Below, in pieces: positions 1-12,196 of a stretch of DNA of 64,000 nucleotides. The position numbers and the translations under genes are program-made. The first letter of the stretch is position 1; each line of letters starts with the position of its first letter. Source of the stretch: Anthopleura xanthogrammica (lineage: Eukaryota; Cnidaria; Anthozoa; Actiniaria; Actiniidae); contig OZ025206.1 in NCBI GenBank assembly GCA_964019055.1, positions 16,527,291 to 16,591,290 on the forward strand, in the 5' to 3' direction. The notes below the pieces were generated by a model that worked only from the letters and a program-made list of their open reading frames with translations, was not told the DNA's origin and made no database searches.

Positions 1-524
1 GCAACCTAGCGACTGGCCTGAAATTAAAATCAAAATTCACCATCGCAAGATGTTATGAATTCCGGATGAGTACTTCATGTGTTTATGCTGAGCAATAGAA
101 TCTACACCACTACATCTAGTCCCTAGGTCTCGAGACTCGAGACTCTTATTTAAGAAGGCTCACTAGCAGGCTCCTGGTATCACGATATCGAGAAAAATGA
201 AAACCGCTGTTCTCATTTACTACAGGCTCAACTGCTCAGAGTCAACCTTCCCTTACAAGCCCTACCTCGTGCTCACTGGAAAGGAAAGCTGTCGCATGAT
301 CAGAGCAATCAATCAATCTTTTATTTATCCATTATTTGCAATTTATACTCCTCTTAAAGTATACTTAACAATAAAAAAAAAAACAGTAAAAAACTGAAAC
401 TTTCTTATTTTGCAGTATTGGCTGAAAACAGACAGAAGTGTGTGTGTGGTTTGTGATCTGGAAACACGGAGCAAACTACACGTTTTATTGTTTTATATGC
501 GTCCATTTAATATATTATTCATTT
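1..524. other. intergenic, nothing recognised
   Basis: No exon with a convincing splice context or family match was seen here. The stretch leads into a microsatellite block. Confidence 0.5.
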
Positions 525-1264
525 ATCCATCCATCCATCCATCCATCCACCCACCCACCCATCCATCCATCCATCCATCCATCCATCCATCCATCCATCC
601 ATCCATCCATTCTTTCTTCATTCATTCATTCATTCATTCATTCATTCATTCATTCATTCATTCATTCATTCATTCATTCATTCATTCATTCATTCATTCA
701 TTCATTCATTCATTCATTCATTCATTCATTCATTCATTCATTCATTCATTCATTCATTCATTCATTCATTCATTCATTCATTCATTCATTCATTCATTCA
801 TTCATTCATTCATTCATTCATTCATTCATTCATTCATTCATTCATTCATTCATTCATTCATTCATTCATTCATTCATTCATTCATTCATTCATTCATTCA
901 TTCATTCATTCATTCATTCATTCATTCATTCATTCATTCATTCATTCATTCATTCATTCATTCATTCATTCATTCATTCATTCATTCATTCATTCATTCA
1001 TTCATTCATTCATTCATTCATTCATTCATTCATTCATTCATTCATTCATTCATTCATTCATTCATTCATTCATTCATTCATTCATTCATTCATTCATTCA
1101 TTCATTCATTCATTCATTCATTCATTCATTCATTCATTCATTCATTCATTCATTCATTCATTCATTCATTCATTCATTCATTCATTCATTCATTCATTCA
1201 TTCATTCATTCATTCATTCATTTCATTCATTCATTTCATTTCATTCATTCATTCATTCATTCAT
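525..1264. repeat. compound tetranucleotide microsatellite (ATCC)n then (TTCA)n
   Basis: About 85 bp of ATCC repeats with a short ACCC interruption are followed from about 617 by an uninterrupted run of TTCA to about 1220, roughly 150 perfect copies, and then by a degenerate tail to 1264. Open frames across it encode only Ser-Phe-Ile-His repeats and are artefacts of the repeat. Confidence 0.97.
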
Positions 1265-2355
1265 CCACTGATTTCTTTCTCTATTGATCCATTTATACTT
1301 ATATACTTTTATCCATTTATTTAATTTAATTGTTTAATAGTCCCCTTTTAGTTTATATTTTCTGTTGCAATTTTTATATTTTATACTACCAACACTGCTG
1401 TACTGTACCTACATTACCATGTACACCTACTTCCAAAAGCATTTTTGAGAGCCGTGAAAGCAAGACGACAAACGACGTGATTGCAATGCATTATGGATTT
1501 AAAATGACGTTGCAAAATTTCCCGGATCTTGGACTAACTATCACCTATTCAGATTTTAAAAAAACGACTATTTTGACGTACAGGTATTACAAGTCATACG
1601 AGTATCCATTCGGTGGGTTTGCGACCATTTCCCAGAGAGCCAAGAGACAAAGACAAGGCAGCCATGCTAGTACTAAAGTGGTATTAACAACAGATACTCA
1701 TAAGAAATATGAGGACAGAACGTGAAAACGAAAAATTCTTAAACTTATTGGCTTTCTAAAAATCAAGTCAACCGTCTTAAAGCGTTTATATCTTAATTTC
1801 TCAAAATCATTATACGTATCTTAAATTCACACCTTAGCATATTAGAACTGATCTCCGTGGACTGACATTTGCTGTTACTGCAAAAACCTCGAAGTAAAAA
1901 TCGCAACTTATTGTGTTCAATTTCTCCACTCTCTTCTACCCCTTTCTTCCGTGCAAAGCTGTTTGTTCTCCAGAGAGAGCAATATATTTCTACTTAACAA
2001 CTTTTAAAGCCTTTAATAGATTATATGCCGATAATTTTATGGCAGTTTTCTAAGAATATCCGTCAAGAATTTTGAAGTTTTTGCTATGGAATTTCATCTA
2101 GAGAACAGAGTAGATAATTGCGCAAATTACACTTAAAGTTAAAATAAAGCAGTTACTGACCTTATGAACGGTTTTGATGAGTTAAGGCGTGGACCAGTGA
2201 CAAAATCCAATGAGCTTGATTGTTTTCCTCCTTGAAATTCTTAATTATCCTAATTCTCCTTGATCGTCAGGTTCTGGTCACCCATGGATTCTTGTTTGCA
2301 TTGAGAAGGCTGTGGAGGAATTCACTTCATTCAGCAATGAGATATAGACCCGAGT
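1265..2355. other. intergenic, no supported gene
   Basis: A frame of about 130 codons is open on the + strand at 1330-1725, but it lacks a good start codon and a family match. Nothing else was recognised. Confidence 0.4.
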
Positions 2356-2440
2356 TAAGCCTGGGTCAGACGGCGTTCTAATCGTAATGTTATCGTTACG
2401 ATTAAGACTACGATTACGACACCGTCTGACCCAGGCTTTA
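2356..2440. repeat. short palindromic element (hairpin)
   Basis: The two ends are inverted copies: the left arm starts TAAGCCTGGGTCAGACGG and the right arm ends CCGTCTGACCCAGGCTTTA. The interior is also partly self-complementary, with repeated TAATCGTA/TACGATTA motifs. It is probably a miniature non-autonomous DNA transposon remnant. Confidence 0.85.
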
Positions 2441-2474
2441 GAATTATTCTAGCACGATATAGCACAGTTACACC

Positions 2475-3146
2475 TGGTGTTTACCATTTACAACCCAAAA
2501 AATCCGGAAATTTCGGTTGGGATAATCTGTTTTTAATGCCTTCAAATTGGTTTTTTATTTCCTTCACTGGCCATGGTATGAAACTGCATTCACCACTTTC
2601 ACATTCCCATAATACTTTGCGTTTTTATAGCAAAAATTATTTGAAAATTCAAAACTTTTCTTGCAGATGCTGAGTATGTTCGCTATAATCCTTGAAAAAT
2701 CCAGTATCAGTTTAATCAGAGTTAATTCCACACTCATGGGAGAATGAAACAATGAGACAATGTATGGACTTACCAAGAAATTTTATAATTTTTACTCGTA
2801 AACCTGTTCAAATATCTTTTTTTCTGGTTTTTGTGAATTCTGATAGAATCTATCATAGATGCATAAGTGTTTTTAGATGTTTTTTCTTCAATTCTTATTA
2901 ATCTTCATGGTAATATTATAGATTACTTCTCGTTTTTGCCCCCCAAAAACGCAAAGCATTATGGGAATGTGAAAGTGGTGAATGGAATGTGCAAATGGTA
3001 CAAGAACCGTCTATTAGGACCGGAAAAGAGGGCTACCTTTTTCAGTCGATCCGATAATTTCAGGAATTTTCGAGTTAGTCGAGCCAAAATAGCGTTTACT
3101 TCCCAACCGAAATTTCCGGGTTTTATTTTGTAATGTAAACACCCAC
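2475..3146. mobile_element. foldback/MITE-like element with long terminal inverted repeats
   Basis: The left end (GGTGTTTACC, then CCGGAAATTTCGGTTGGGA) recurs inverted at the right end (TCCCAACCGAAATTTCCGGG, then GTAAACACC). A second inner pair also matches: CACTTTCACATTCCCATAAT near 2597 and ATTATGGGAATGTGAAAGTG near 2959. The arms therefore extend at least 130 bp with gaps. No transposase is encoded. Confidence 0.75.
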
Positions 3147-3570
3147 CCGTCACTCACTATCCTTTGGCTGCATGTTACGTCATAGCCACCATTTTTGAAC
3201 AGTTGAAAATTCGTCCGGGACCGTGTATGTCCTGCCGCAGTTCGACATTTCAAATCCAAGTCAGTGTCATCTATGGCTTAGTATTAAATATGTAATTTCG
3301 ACACCAATGAAGATGTAGTTGAATTTCCAGTAGTAGGCTGACTTCGTTACGAAGCTCTGATCACAATAATATATACTGCATATGATTACAGAACTCACCA
3401 TTATTACATGCAGTTCAAACGTGTCGCCTTGCGGGTTTGTCATCCATACCTTCATTCCGGATGGTGCGTATTAACTTTTTCGTCATGCATTGTGGTACAA
3501 TTTCCGCTAGCAGTAAAATATGTCTGACATTAGACTGAAGTTTGTGAGCACTGTAAAGTTATAAGGCTCA

Positions 3571-4182
3571 ACATTACAGTTCAAGCTTGTAATATTCATG
3601 TCAAGTTCTTCACCCGTGTAGTCCTTGTGTCTTTCATATGGATATTCTCTCCACTTAATAGTGGAATACCACCACTCAGTGATGACTGTCTCATTGTTCA
3701 AAGTATAGGTGGTCAAATACTGGTCCAGTAAATATTAATAATCGTAGCTTTGCTTTGCTCAAACCAACGAACAGCCAAACGTTCTCTGTCATGTGATGAG
3801 CTGCACGATGGAATGATCACGATTCATACTTTGGTGTAAAATAGACAAAAGACGATGAAATAATTACTAGAGTGATTTTGCTTTGCCCGTAAAGCATTAC
3901 AGTTCAAGCTTATATTTATGCCAAATGCAAGTTCTTCACCGTTGTGTCTTTCATATGGATATTCTCTATACCTAATAGTGGAATACCACCACTCGATGAC
4001 TATCTCATTGAAGTAGGTGATCCCGCACTGTTGCAGTAAATACTAGTAATCCTGCGTAGCCTTGCTTTGCTCAAACCAACGAACTGCAAAAAATATTTGC
4101 TTTAATGTGATGAGTTGCATAATGGAATGATCACGATTCATACTTTGGTGTAAAATAGACAAAAGACGTTAAAATAATTACT
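3571..4182. repeat. two-copy local tandem duplication (~300 bp each) with coding-like minus strand
   Basis: Copy 1 (about 3571-3869) and copy 2 (about 3895-4182) share long stretches, for example TTTCATATGGATATTCTCT, AGTGGAATACCACCACTC and TACTTTGGTGTAAAATAGAC. On the minus strand both copies keep an open frame with a shared peptide pattern (WWYSTI, REYPYERH, GEEL, LNCN). They may be duplicated exons of an unrecognised gene or pseudogene. A further plausible minus-strand exon ending in GTGAGT lies at about 3391-3454 (peptide KVWMTNPQGDTFELHVIM). No family was recognised. Confidence 0.6.
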
Positions 4183-5582
4183 ATTCACTTGTCAGTAAGT
4201 AAGAAGGCACGGAAGAATATATCTAGCTAAACGAATAACTGACAAACTCATGGTTAGTCTAATATCAAGTGTATAATCTCACACGAAGTTCACTATACAA
4301 AGTACAAAGTACAAAGCATCCATAGACAAAGGTATATATATCCTAGTTATTTTTGTTTTACTGTGCAGGAAGTACTTCTGACCAGGAGTTAACCTATTTG
4401 ACCCCTTAAATCGGAAATCTAAGGTATTATAAAGCCAGCTTTGATCTCCTGCAGTTAATGCATCAATAGTTTGCAAGCTAGGAAGTGTTGTACCCTGTAC
4501 TGGCCTCGTTTAATCCCACGCTGGCACATTAACAATAAGGCGGAAATTGTTTATGAAAGGATTTCAACTGACTTGCCGTCTTGTACCCCCAGATCGATAT
4601 CAGTGGAAGGGGACCCGACTTACATGAAAAGTTCGTTTTACTTCATTACTTGTTTTATTTTAACCGTGGAGAGGGAGGGACTTAGTCTCCCTTGCAGATG
4701 TTCTTTGAGGGACCCACACAAAGAACGTATGCCAATGAGGCTAGGAGGGGCTGGCAGCTTTTCACTTGAATAAGATTTTCGTTCGCACGCTCTACAATTC
4801 TATATTCATATTTAGGAAGATTACCTTATTTAGAAGTGAACGTAGATCCTTTTTGGTGATTTTTCTGCTATTTAAAGCTGTAAATTCTCGTAAATTTGAA
4901 TGAAAACTTGCAAATATTGTAGCGACGAAATATTTCGAATTTTCCACCATCTTGAATTTAGCTTGGTAACCTGGCCATGATAGCTCAAAAAGTTTAAAAC
5001 CACAGGGATCCCGAGCGAATTTATGGAAGGGTTGCGAATATGTCTATCTTATATATAGGTCTATAATATATATAATTTTCAAGCCTTAGCCATGTCTACT
5101 GTTTTTATCAAATATTTCAAAAGTATGGTTTAACATTACCTAACAAAATCACGATTCTCGGGTTGCATGTTACGTCATTGCCGAATGGGGGAGTTCAGCT
5201 CTGAGTTGTCAGTTAAAATTTCGCTTATTTGTCAGTTGTCAGTTAAATTTCAGGACTTTTGTCAGCTGTCAATAAACCCCATTCAGACCCTGATTTTGGC
5301 CGACGATAACAAAGCATACCTCATTTATTTTAGCTTCTTGTTTTTATATAGATTAACATAGTTGCAGGAAAACTTCAGTGCCTCGTAAAACATGTATGTA
5401 GGAACCATGAACTTTATATACAGTGCACTGTACGAACATAGCCATTTTATCGATCTCATCAAGAAAATATAACCAATAGGAATGCAGGAAATCTGTTGTT
5501 TCTTCATCTGTATATATTCCTGACTCTTCTCATCATGTGCTGAAATTTTCTAAGGCGTGGGATAAGATAAATTCCTTATTTA
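4183..5582. other. intergenic, nothing firmly recognised
   Basis: A short minus-strand open segment around 4386-4450 has plausible splice borders but no family match. The rest shows only AT-rich sequence. Confidence 0.4.
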
Positions 5583-5925
5583 AAGGCGCAGAAATACGAG
5601 CAAAAAAAACAAATTTTCATTGTTGCAGAGAGTAAAAAGAGCTTCTACTTCTGCACCAAAGTCGCACAACAAAATTTTGTTGTTACACTGTGATAACTTA
5701 TGATTTATATAGCGCCCTTCCTATATGGATATAATCAAAGGCCCTTTATGATCATGAGGTAGTTAGTACGAGGTGTAGTCACTGAGGGTGGTCACTGCCA
5801 ATGCTTCTTTACATCCTCAGTGCTTCTTTTACGTCCCTCCGATGTTGGTTAGTGATGAAGTGCGGATAGACGGGACCCTAATTTAAAGTGGTCATCCGAA
5901 CCACTTGAAAGTCTAACCGTTTGTA

Positions 5926-5961
<36 letters not shown>

Positions 5962-6135
5962 GTTTTAAGACCCTGAGTGTTGTCGGGCCGGGACTAGAAC
6001 CCCCTGCACGAAAGTCCTGTGCTCGAAAGTCCGGTGCACGGGGTGGTAACATGAGCAACATTTACTCTGCAACTTGCAACGCAACAATGTTGCGCGGTAA
6101 GTTGCACGATTTTGTTGGTCGTATTTCCGCGACAT
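5583..6135. mobile_element. MITE of a dispersed family, split by an inserted repeat
   Basis: The flanks (5583-5690 and about 6038-6135) together match the compact element at 34637-34832: TTGCAGAGAGTAAAAAGAGC and AAAGTCGCACAACAAAATTT on the left, and GGTGGTAACATGAGCAAC and CACGATTTTGTTGGTCGTAT on the right. About 350 bp of unrelated sequence (starting near TTATATAGCGCCCTTCC) sits between them, which suggests a nested insertion. Confidence 0.65.
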
Positions 6136-6280
6136 AAGTGTCTAGTCGTTCTAAAATGTTGATTTAGTAAAGTTTTCACAAGCCAAACTTTTGCACTGAT
6201 TTTAATTTATGTGATTGATTTGATTGATTCAAATCATCGTCTCAAGAAGTCGAACTGCCATAGTGTGATTAACACGGTGC

Positions 6281-6570
6281 ATTCTGGTCTCTCCCTTGGT
6301 TCAAATATTAATATATTTTATTCGTTCGTCATGCCTCATATGGTGTTGCTTGGACAAACGCTGGACCAGAATGTTTCTTGTTTATCGTACTTAGAAAAGG
6401 CCTAAACCAACTGCATGATGGTGCATTCTAGTTTCTCCCTTAATTGGTACAAATATTTCTTATTCGTTCATCATGCCTTATATGGTGCATGTTGTTTGGA
6501 CAAACGCTGGGCAGGAATACTTCGTGTTCGTCATAGGAAAGGCCTAGATGCGCAAAACCGACTACATGAT
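6281..6570. repeat. diverged two-copy tandem duplication (~145 bp unit)
   Basis: Copy 1 begins near GGTGCATTCTGGTCTCTCCC and copy 2 near GGTGCATTCTAGTTTCTCCC. Both continue through TTATTCGTTC, CATGCCT-ATATGGTG, GGACAAACGCTGG and AAAGGCCTA in the same order. Confidence 0.8.
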
Positions 6571-9500
6571 GGTCTTTCAGCCATCTCAGTGGTAAAAGAG
6601 AAATAGGGAGAGAGAAAGAAATAGGATAGAATGGAAGGAAGGGACGGGAAAGGAGAGGGATACGAAAGATTGAGGGAGGGGAGGGACAGGGGAAGAGAGG
6701 GAGACACTAAAATGGACATTTCTTCAATTTTGTTTTCATCGACAAACGAAATAAAATGAACCACAAGAGAACAAAGCAAACCAAAATCATTGAACTATAT
6801 AGCACATAACTAGATATGGCCTCTTTAAAGGCCGAGATCACGACCGCAAACTAAGAATGTCTACAAAGCCGGGCAATAGCAGCTAGCATGTTTATTAATG
6901 GACCTTAACTGATGCAACAAAACACTTCGTAAAATAAAGACGCACACACTTCATGGATTGCAATAGTACTGATCGGTGTGAATGGCGGGCCAAGGGTTCC
7001 GGGGGATCAGTACTCCCATATATAAGACATACGTAGCCGTACTGCTGGATAGGGTACGGTTTTTCGTGGTGTTGGTCTAAGATAGAGCATACTATTTGCA
7101 TGATTGTCTTGAACAAGGTCTTTGATCTTATATAAAAGTGCACTATTGATCTAACGTTTTCGAGACTTGGGGCTATGATTTACAATGAAATGTCTTGAAT
7201 AGGGTATGTAATTTCAAGCGGGTTTTCATGCCTTAGATAATTCCAGTGTCTTGGTATCTCAGGGGCACATCCCTATCAAGACCAGCCAAAGTGCTTCCCA
7301 CCCCCTCTCCAAGGACCAAGAAGGTGGTTTCGAACATTGCGTGCGACAGAGTAATGAACGCAGGGGCATATATTTGATCATCTCGATTAAGAAAAGGAAC
7401 TTAAGTTAATGAACCATTAGCGACATAGAAAGAACTGGTTAAAAACTGTTTGCAATATTATAGTATAGATAAAACTATTGTTAAACTATTAGTAACGTGT
7501 GTACTGAGGTCTGATATCAGTTAAAATTTGCTTTATACGATCCGGCTGTGTAGCTGGTGTATGTAGATTAGTCATTAGGCACCACATGAAAAGCCCCATT
7601 TCCTTCGGGAATTGAGACGAAAACTGTCAGATATTGACACGCAAGCTCGTTTAAACAAGACCTGTTATCTAGAACGATTTATTATATCTTAGCACAAGGT
7701 CTTGATAATGGCTTCACAGTCTGACAACGGCCAGAGATCAGGTGATCAGCTGGCTGTGTTTCAAAAAGTTCGAGTTGCGTGTCTCGGGTTGTTTCATCAA
7801 CCAATATTTCTAATTCATTTGGTAATCACATAAACAGTCATAATTGTATATCAGTTAAGCCAATCTGTAGAAACACGTGACCCTCTCTTTCGAGATAAGC
7901 TCTATTTATAGATTAGATTTGGAAAGGTACTCTAACTAACGAGTACAAGAACGAATATTCGATTAAAATGAATTGAAATATAGTCAAACTTAAACGACAG
8001 CAATGGAACATTAAATAGCTAAAACAATGGATTTCCAGAACATTCCATCCATCTCAGTACCTTTGTTTGACAATATATAACCCATAGCTAGTTCAAGGGG
8101 ATTTGAAAGATGCCTCCTCAGTTCAAGTTCCTGTTCCACCTTTTCCCCTGCATGAGCAGAGCTACACGTTTAAATTCACGACCAACGACCCATTCTACGG
8201 ATCGTACGTAAAAGACATGATTAAGTGCATGCAGTCTTAAGCACTATGTACATGGTAATATTGTCTTTGGGTTCTATGGTTGAGTAGACGCTACAAAATG
8301 TAAAATAAAGGTCACTTGGAAGGGTCGATGGACAGACTTTCCGTCTTCCTACTTTCTTGCTTGTCGTTCAAGTGGTCGTACCAGTATGTAAACGGTTTTC
8401 GGTACAAAATATGAATTAAAAAAATTGTTATAGCATGATGTAAACTACTGCTAGAATAGTCTTTATTCAAATATCATGTCTTCATAGTTTTTTGAAGCCT
8501 GTTGAAGTAAAAAACGTTGTCTATAAAGAGGAAATGTTCTTTTGTACAAAGATAAAAAGAAAGAAAACTGGGAAAAAAGAAAAAGAATTTGGAGATGACG
8601 TGGAAACATTAAGAAAAATGAAGAAATTATAATTATTTTTTGTTGGTGCACTTTGATGGATTTGTGTAATATTTTGATAATACGTGCTTATAAGAAATAC
8701 ATCTATAAATATCAAGATGTGTTTGTCTGTATGGTTTGTACATGTGGGCTTTATATAGATGATATACATACATCCTTAAAAGTGGGAAGCTGTCTTGAGA
8801 AAAAAGTAAAAAAAAAAATTAATTATGCTGAACTTTTTAATAAAAATATTTAACGATTGTTAATAATCTGATGTTCGGTTATTTGAGAGTATTCTAAGAT
8901 ACCAGATTGTTTTCTTTTTCATTTTTCACTTTCTCAAAAAGCCGTCCAACAAAATCTAAGTTTGCAGACATTTTCGGAAAAATTTAAAATGATGATAAAT
9001 GTTACTGAAATATACCAACCTGTTGTTCGTGTTTTTTTTTTATTTATTTAAGCGGTATCTAAAAAGAATACGTTTTAATAGACTGTTGTAAAATCCCACT
9101 ACTTGGTGAAATCTACTAAAAATTCGAACGTGATTTTTTTTACCTCTAGTGACACTGAATTGGCTTTTTTTTAACAGTTTTGGAAGACAAGGAAGGATGT
9201 ATGAGGTAAGGTTTGCGGAAAGCTTTTCCGTTCTATATTGAAGTACTTGATGAAAAAAATATTAAAGTATTTGATGGACGTTAAGTAGCTCGCTTGCCGA
9301 ACATGCGGACGACTACCTTAGTTACGGTTTTGGTCTTGAAGGACCGAAACAAAAGATAGATTATCAAAAAATATCAAAGCTCGCTTCTTGCAGATCGCAG
9401 TTTATTATATTAGTCACGAATCATAATTATTCATTAACGCATGGCAAGAGGTTATTTTATTTTCAAGGCATTTTTTCTCTTTTTTTTATGACTTTCTAAA

Positions 9501-10808
9501 TTCAATATGATGTTTCAAATGTTGAATGGATATTTCTGAAAGTCTATCGGCTGACAACGCCGTCAGAATCGAGTTACTTTGTCTATTTCACCCGGAACGA
9601 TGTTTTCTCTGTGACAATTTTATTGGTTCACTGAAGGGAAACAAGATGAATCACCGACAAGATGGCTGAGTAGAAACGGTAGTAACGTACTGAATAGCTA
9701 AATAACAAATAGAAACAAATGAGATTGGATGCCATATAACAGGCAAACTGCCGCCATCAAATTGGGACTCCTGAAAGTAGGAAACATGCCAACATACATC
9801 TCTGAAATGATTATGCGCGATTTCGTATTCTAACGAATCAATATATAATTACGATTAACTAAATATCAAAGAATACACAGAACGGCAAAGACTAAACAAG
9901 AATTTGTAAACAATATTTGTGGCGTGGAGTTGATGATAAATCACAATCTAGCGGTAATAAAACTATCTAATCGGCTTGTTTTTAACACAAGCTTCAAGTT
10001 GTCTGGTTGCTAGTTGAAGCATGCTGGCCTTCGAGCAGAGTCGGTCAGTTTACTCGCTCAATTTATTAGCCTTAACTCATTCAACCAAACTAATAGCAAT
10101 CAAAAAACATAGTAAGATCAATGAAGATGCCCTTTTTAATTAATCAGATACATAAAGTTCAGGTAACACACAAATTAATTGAATTTTTCTGGCTTTCGGG
10201 TGGACACTTTGAAAACTGCCAAGAGTTTGAAAACTTGTTTTCAAACACTTAATGAACTTGTAATGAAGTAACTTTTCTTGTCAAAAGTGCCTTGGTTAGG
10301 TATTCAGAATCTTTCCAAGGTCACTAAGAGGTCATTTTTTTTCTTTTCAAACTGGTTCCTAGCTTTATTTACGTCCTTTATGATTCTCATTGGTCGAGTC
10401 CCAAGCAGACTGTACGTCAATGAATTTCAATGGCATTGTTTACTTTACGTAAACTACTTCAAACCAACACAGAGGAGAATGTATTTCGTGCTCTTGAACG
10501 TGAGTTGAGGCCAAAAGCTGTAGTGTTTTATGGTGTACCGTGGTTAAGACTTGTACTTCTTGCCAATTGTCGTCTTTTTTCATGGACGCGCTCAACTCGT
10601 GGCGCTAATTACTTTCCTTGTGGTGCGTGTTGCCTAGCGAGGCTACGATTGGTCGACTTTGATTGCGAGCGCAAAGGCGCCAGAATGCTCGCCTTATTGA
10701 CATTTGTAGCTCTACTCATCGACGTGTGGGGTTTTTTGAAGGAACTTTTTTGAAGAGAAGCGCTGCAAAGAAATCCCTGAGGATTGTGTTTCCCTTCGTA
10801 CACAAAAC
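6571..10808. other. long gene-free interval
   Basis: There is a purine-rich stretch (about 6600-6710) and AT-rich sequence. No exon chain, RNA gene or transposon with clear ends was found. The last few hundred bases may hold the promoter and 5' UTR of the next gene. Confidence 0.5.
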
Positions 10809-11625
10809 ATGAAACACTGGAGAAGGTGTTGGAGTTGGAAGCTTCTTCTAGGACTTGTTATTTTGGGTCTCTGTTGGGATAATGGCTTGTGTCGTAAGCG
10901 TGCAAAGCCACAGCGTTCGACTCCAACAATACCTCGTGCTTTCAACGAGACATTCAACTCAACTTCTGGCGGGAAAAACGACGTACAACAATTGTTCGCC
11001 CTGCAGCAGCCCCGCGAAGAGCCAAGTGAGTACTGAAGAAGATTTCTAACCCTTTTTGTGAGTTGTTCTGGCGAGCACATGGAGGCTTTTCAGAGGTTCG
11101 AAATTGTTTGTTGTGCGATTTGAATGGCTGACGATTGACTGTGTTCTGCTTGTAGCGTGTATGATAGATGGCGCGTGGCATGGCTAATAGATTCTTCCTT
11201 TTACTACACAACTCTTCTCACAACACTCATGATTTTTAGTGATTCCAATTAATTCTTTAATTGATGTTTTTCTAGGAATCCTGAATCTGGGTTGTTACGG
11301 GATTAAAATACGTCGCTACGTTTCTAATGGTTTTTGCACTAGTCGAAAAGCTATACGAGATACTATTTGTGAAGGAAAATGTCTACCAATGGATGAACTA
11401 CCTTGGTTCCCACAGTTCAGCAAAGTATTAAGCAGAAACAAGCGGGAATGGAGATGTGTTCCCGATTACGTAAAGAGGAGAAAAGTGACTGTGTTTTGCA
11501 ACGATGGTACAAAACGAAGGTACAGAATACCAGTCGTTCGAACGTGCAAGTGTAAGCGATACACGAAAAAACAAAACATGACCAATCCTCTGGGTCAGTC
11601 AAAAAAGGGCTCAAAACCACGGTGA
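10809..11625 (+). CDS. sclerostin/SOSTDC1-like secreted cystine-knot protein (BMP/Wnt antagonist family)
   Basis: Two exons, 10809-11025 and 11276-11625, joined at a GTGAGT donor and a TTTTTCTAG acceptor, give 188 aa. An acceptor ending at 11239 would also be in frame and add 12 residues. A basic, hydrophobic signal peptide (residues 1-28) is followed by a linker with two N-glycosylation motifs (NETF, NSTS) and a C-terminal cystine knot. The eight cysteines at 79, 93, 104, 108, 133, 147, 163 and 165 follow the vertebrate sclerostin order. Diagnostic strings are REWRCVPD, CNDGTKRRY and TCKCKRYT. Family members bind BMPs or LRP5/6 outside the cell; that role is inferred here. The family is more secure than the exact orthology to SOST or SOSTDC1. 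Confidence 0.88.
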
Positions 11626-12190
11626 AAGACTTGAAAGACCATTATCTATAGCTCACCACGGTGATACCGAAGCACTTCGAGAAAGTTGCGAAGTACGCTG
11701 AGACTCTGGACAAGAATATATGAACAAACCAATCGCAACTATACTCATCTGATGTACAATACGACAAAACTGTACATAAACTTAATCTAAGACGAGTCAA
11801 ACTTAGAGTATAGCTAAAAGAGGCTATATAACCTGGCCATGTAAATGTGTACATTTTGCCCGTCTGCAATATTAGTTTACACGAATGATAGGTAAGCTCT
11901 TTGAGAAGGGGATGCGAAGTGTTTTTGTAAACTGTTATTGGCAGAGAAATAATAACACCTCGTGTATGTACGTGTATCTATCTATCTACGCTGCGTACGA
12001 ACGAAACACGTGTGGTGCCAAACTACACATACACGAGGATACGAAATTCTCAAGATTCTAATAATATTATGACGGACTGTGTTGCCCACATTGGGTCTAA
12101 TGTTTGTTGTAATCGTTCTGAATTCATTCGGAACTTATTTAAATATACATATATATATTATATATAGTTAAAAACAATATAGAACAACAC

Positions 12191-12196
12191 AATAAA
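12191..12196 (+). terminator. candidate polyadenylation signal AATAAA
   Basis: An AATAAA lies about 570 bp after the stop codon of the sclerostin-like gene, in AT-rich sequence. It is a plausible 3' end signal, but no transcript evidence is available. Confidence 0.35.

Noticed and set aside
410..1324. Long frames encoding hundreds of Ser-Phe-Ile-His repeats
   Set aside because: They are translations of the TTCA microsatellite in several frames, without a promoter or conserved ends.
1330..1725. 131-codon plus-strand frame
   Set aside because: No ATG near its start, no family resemblance and no splice partners; it cannot be told from a chance open frame.
10430..10753. 107-codon plus-strand frame before the sclerostin-like gene
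   Set aside because: Low-information sequence overlapping a frame on the other strand. It is more likely promoter or 5' UTR.
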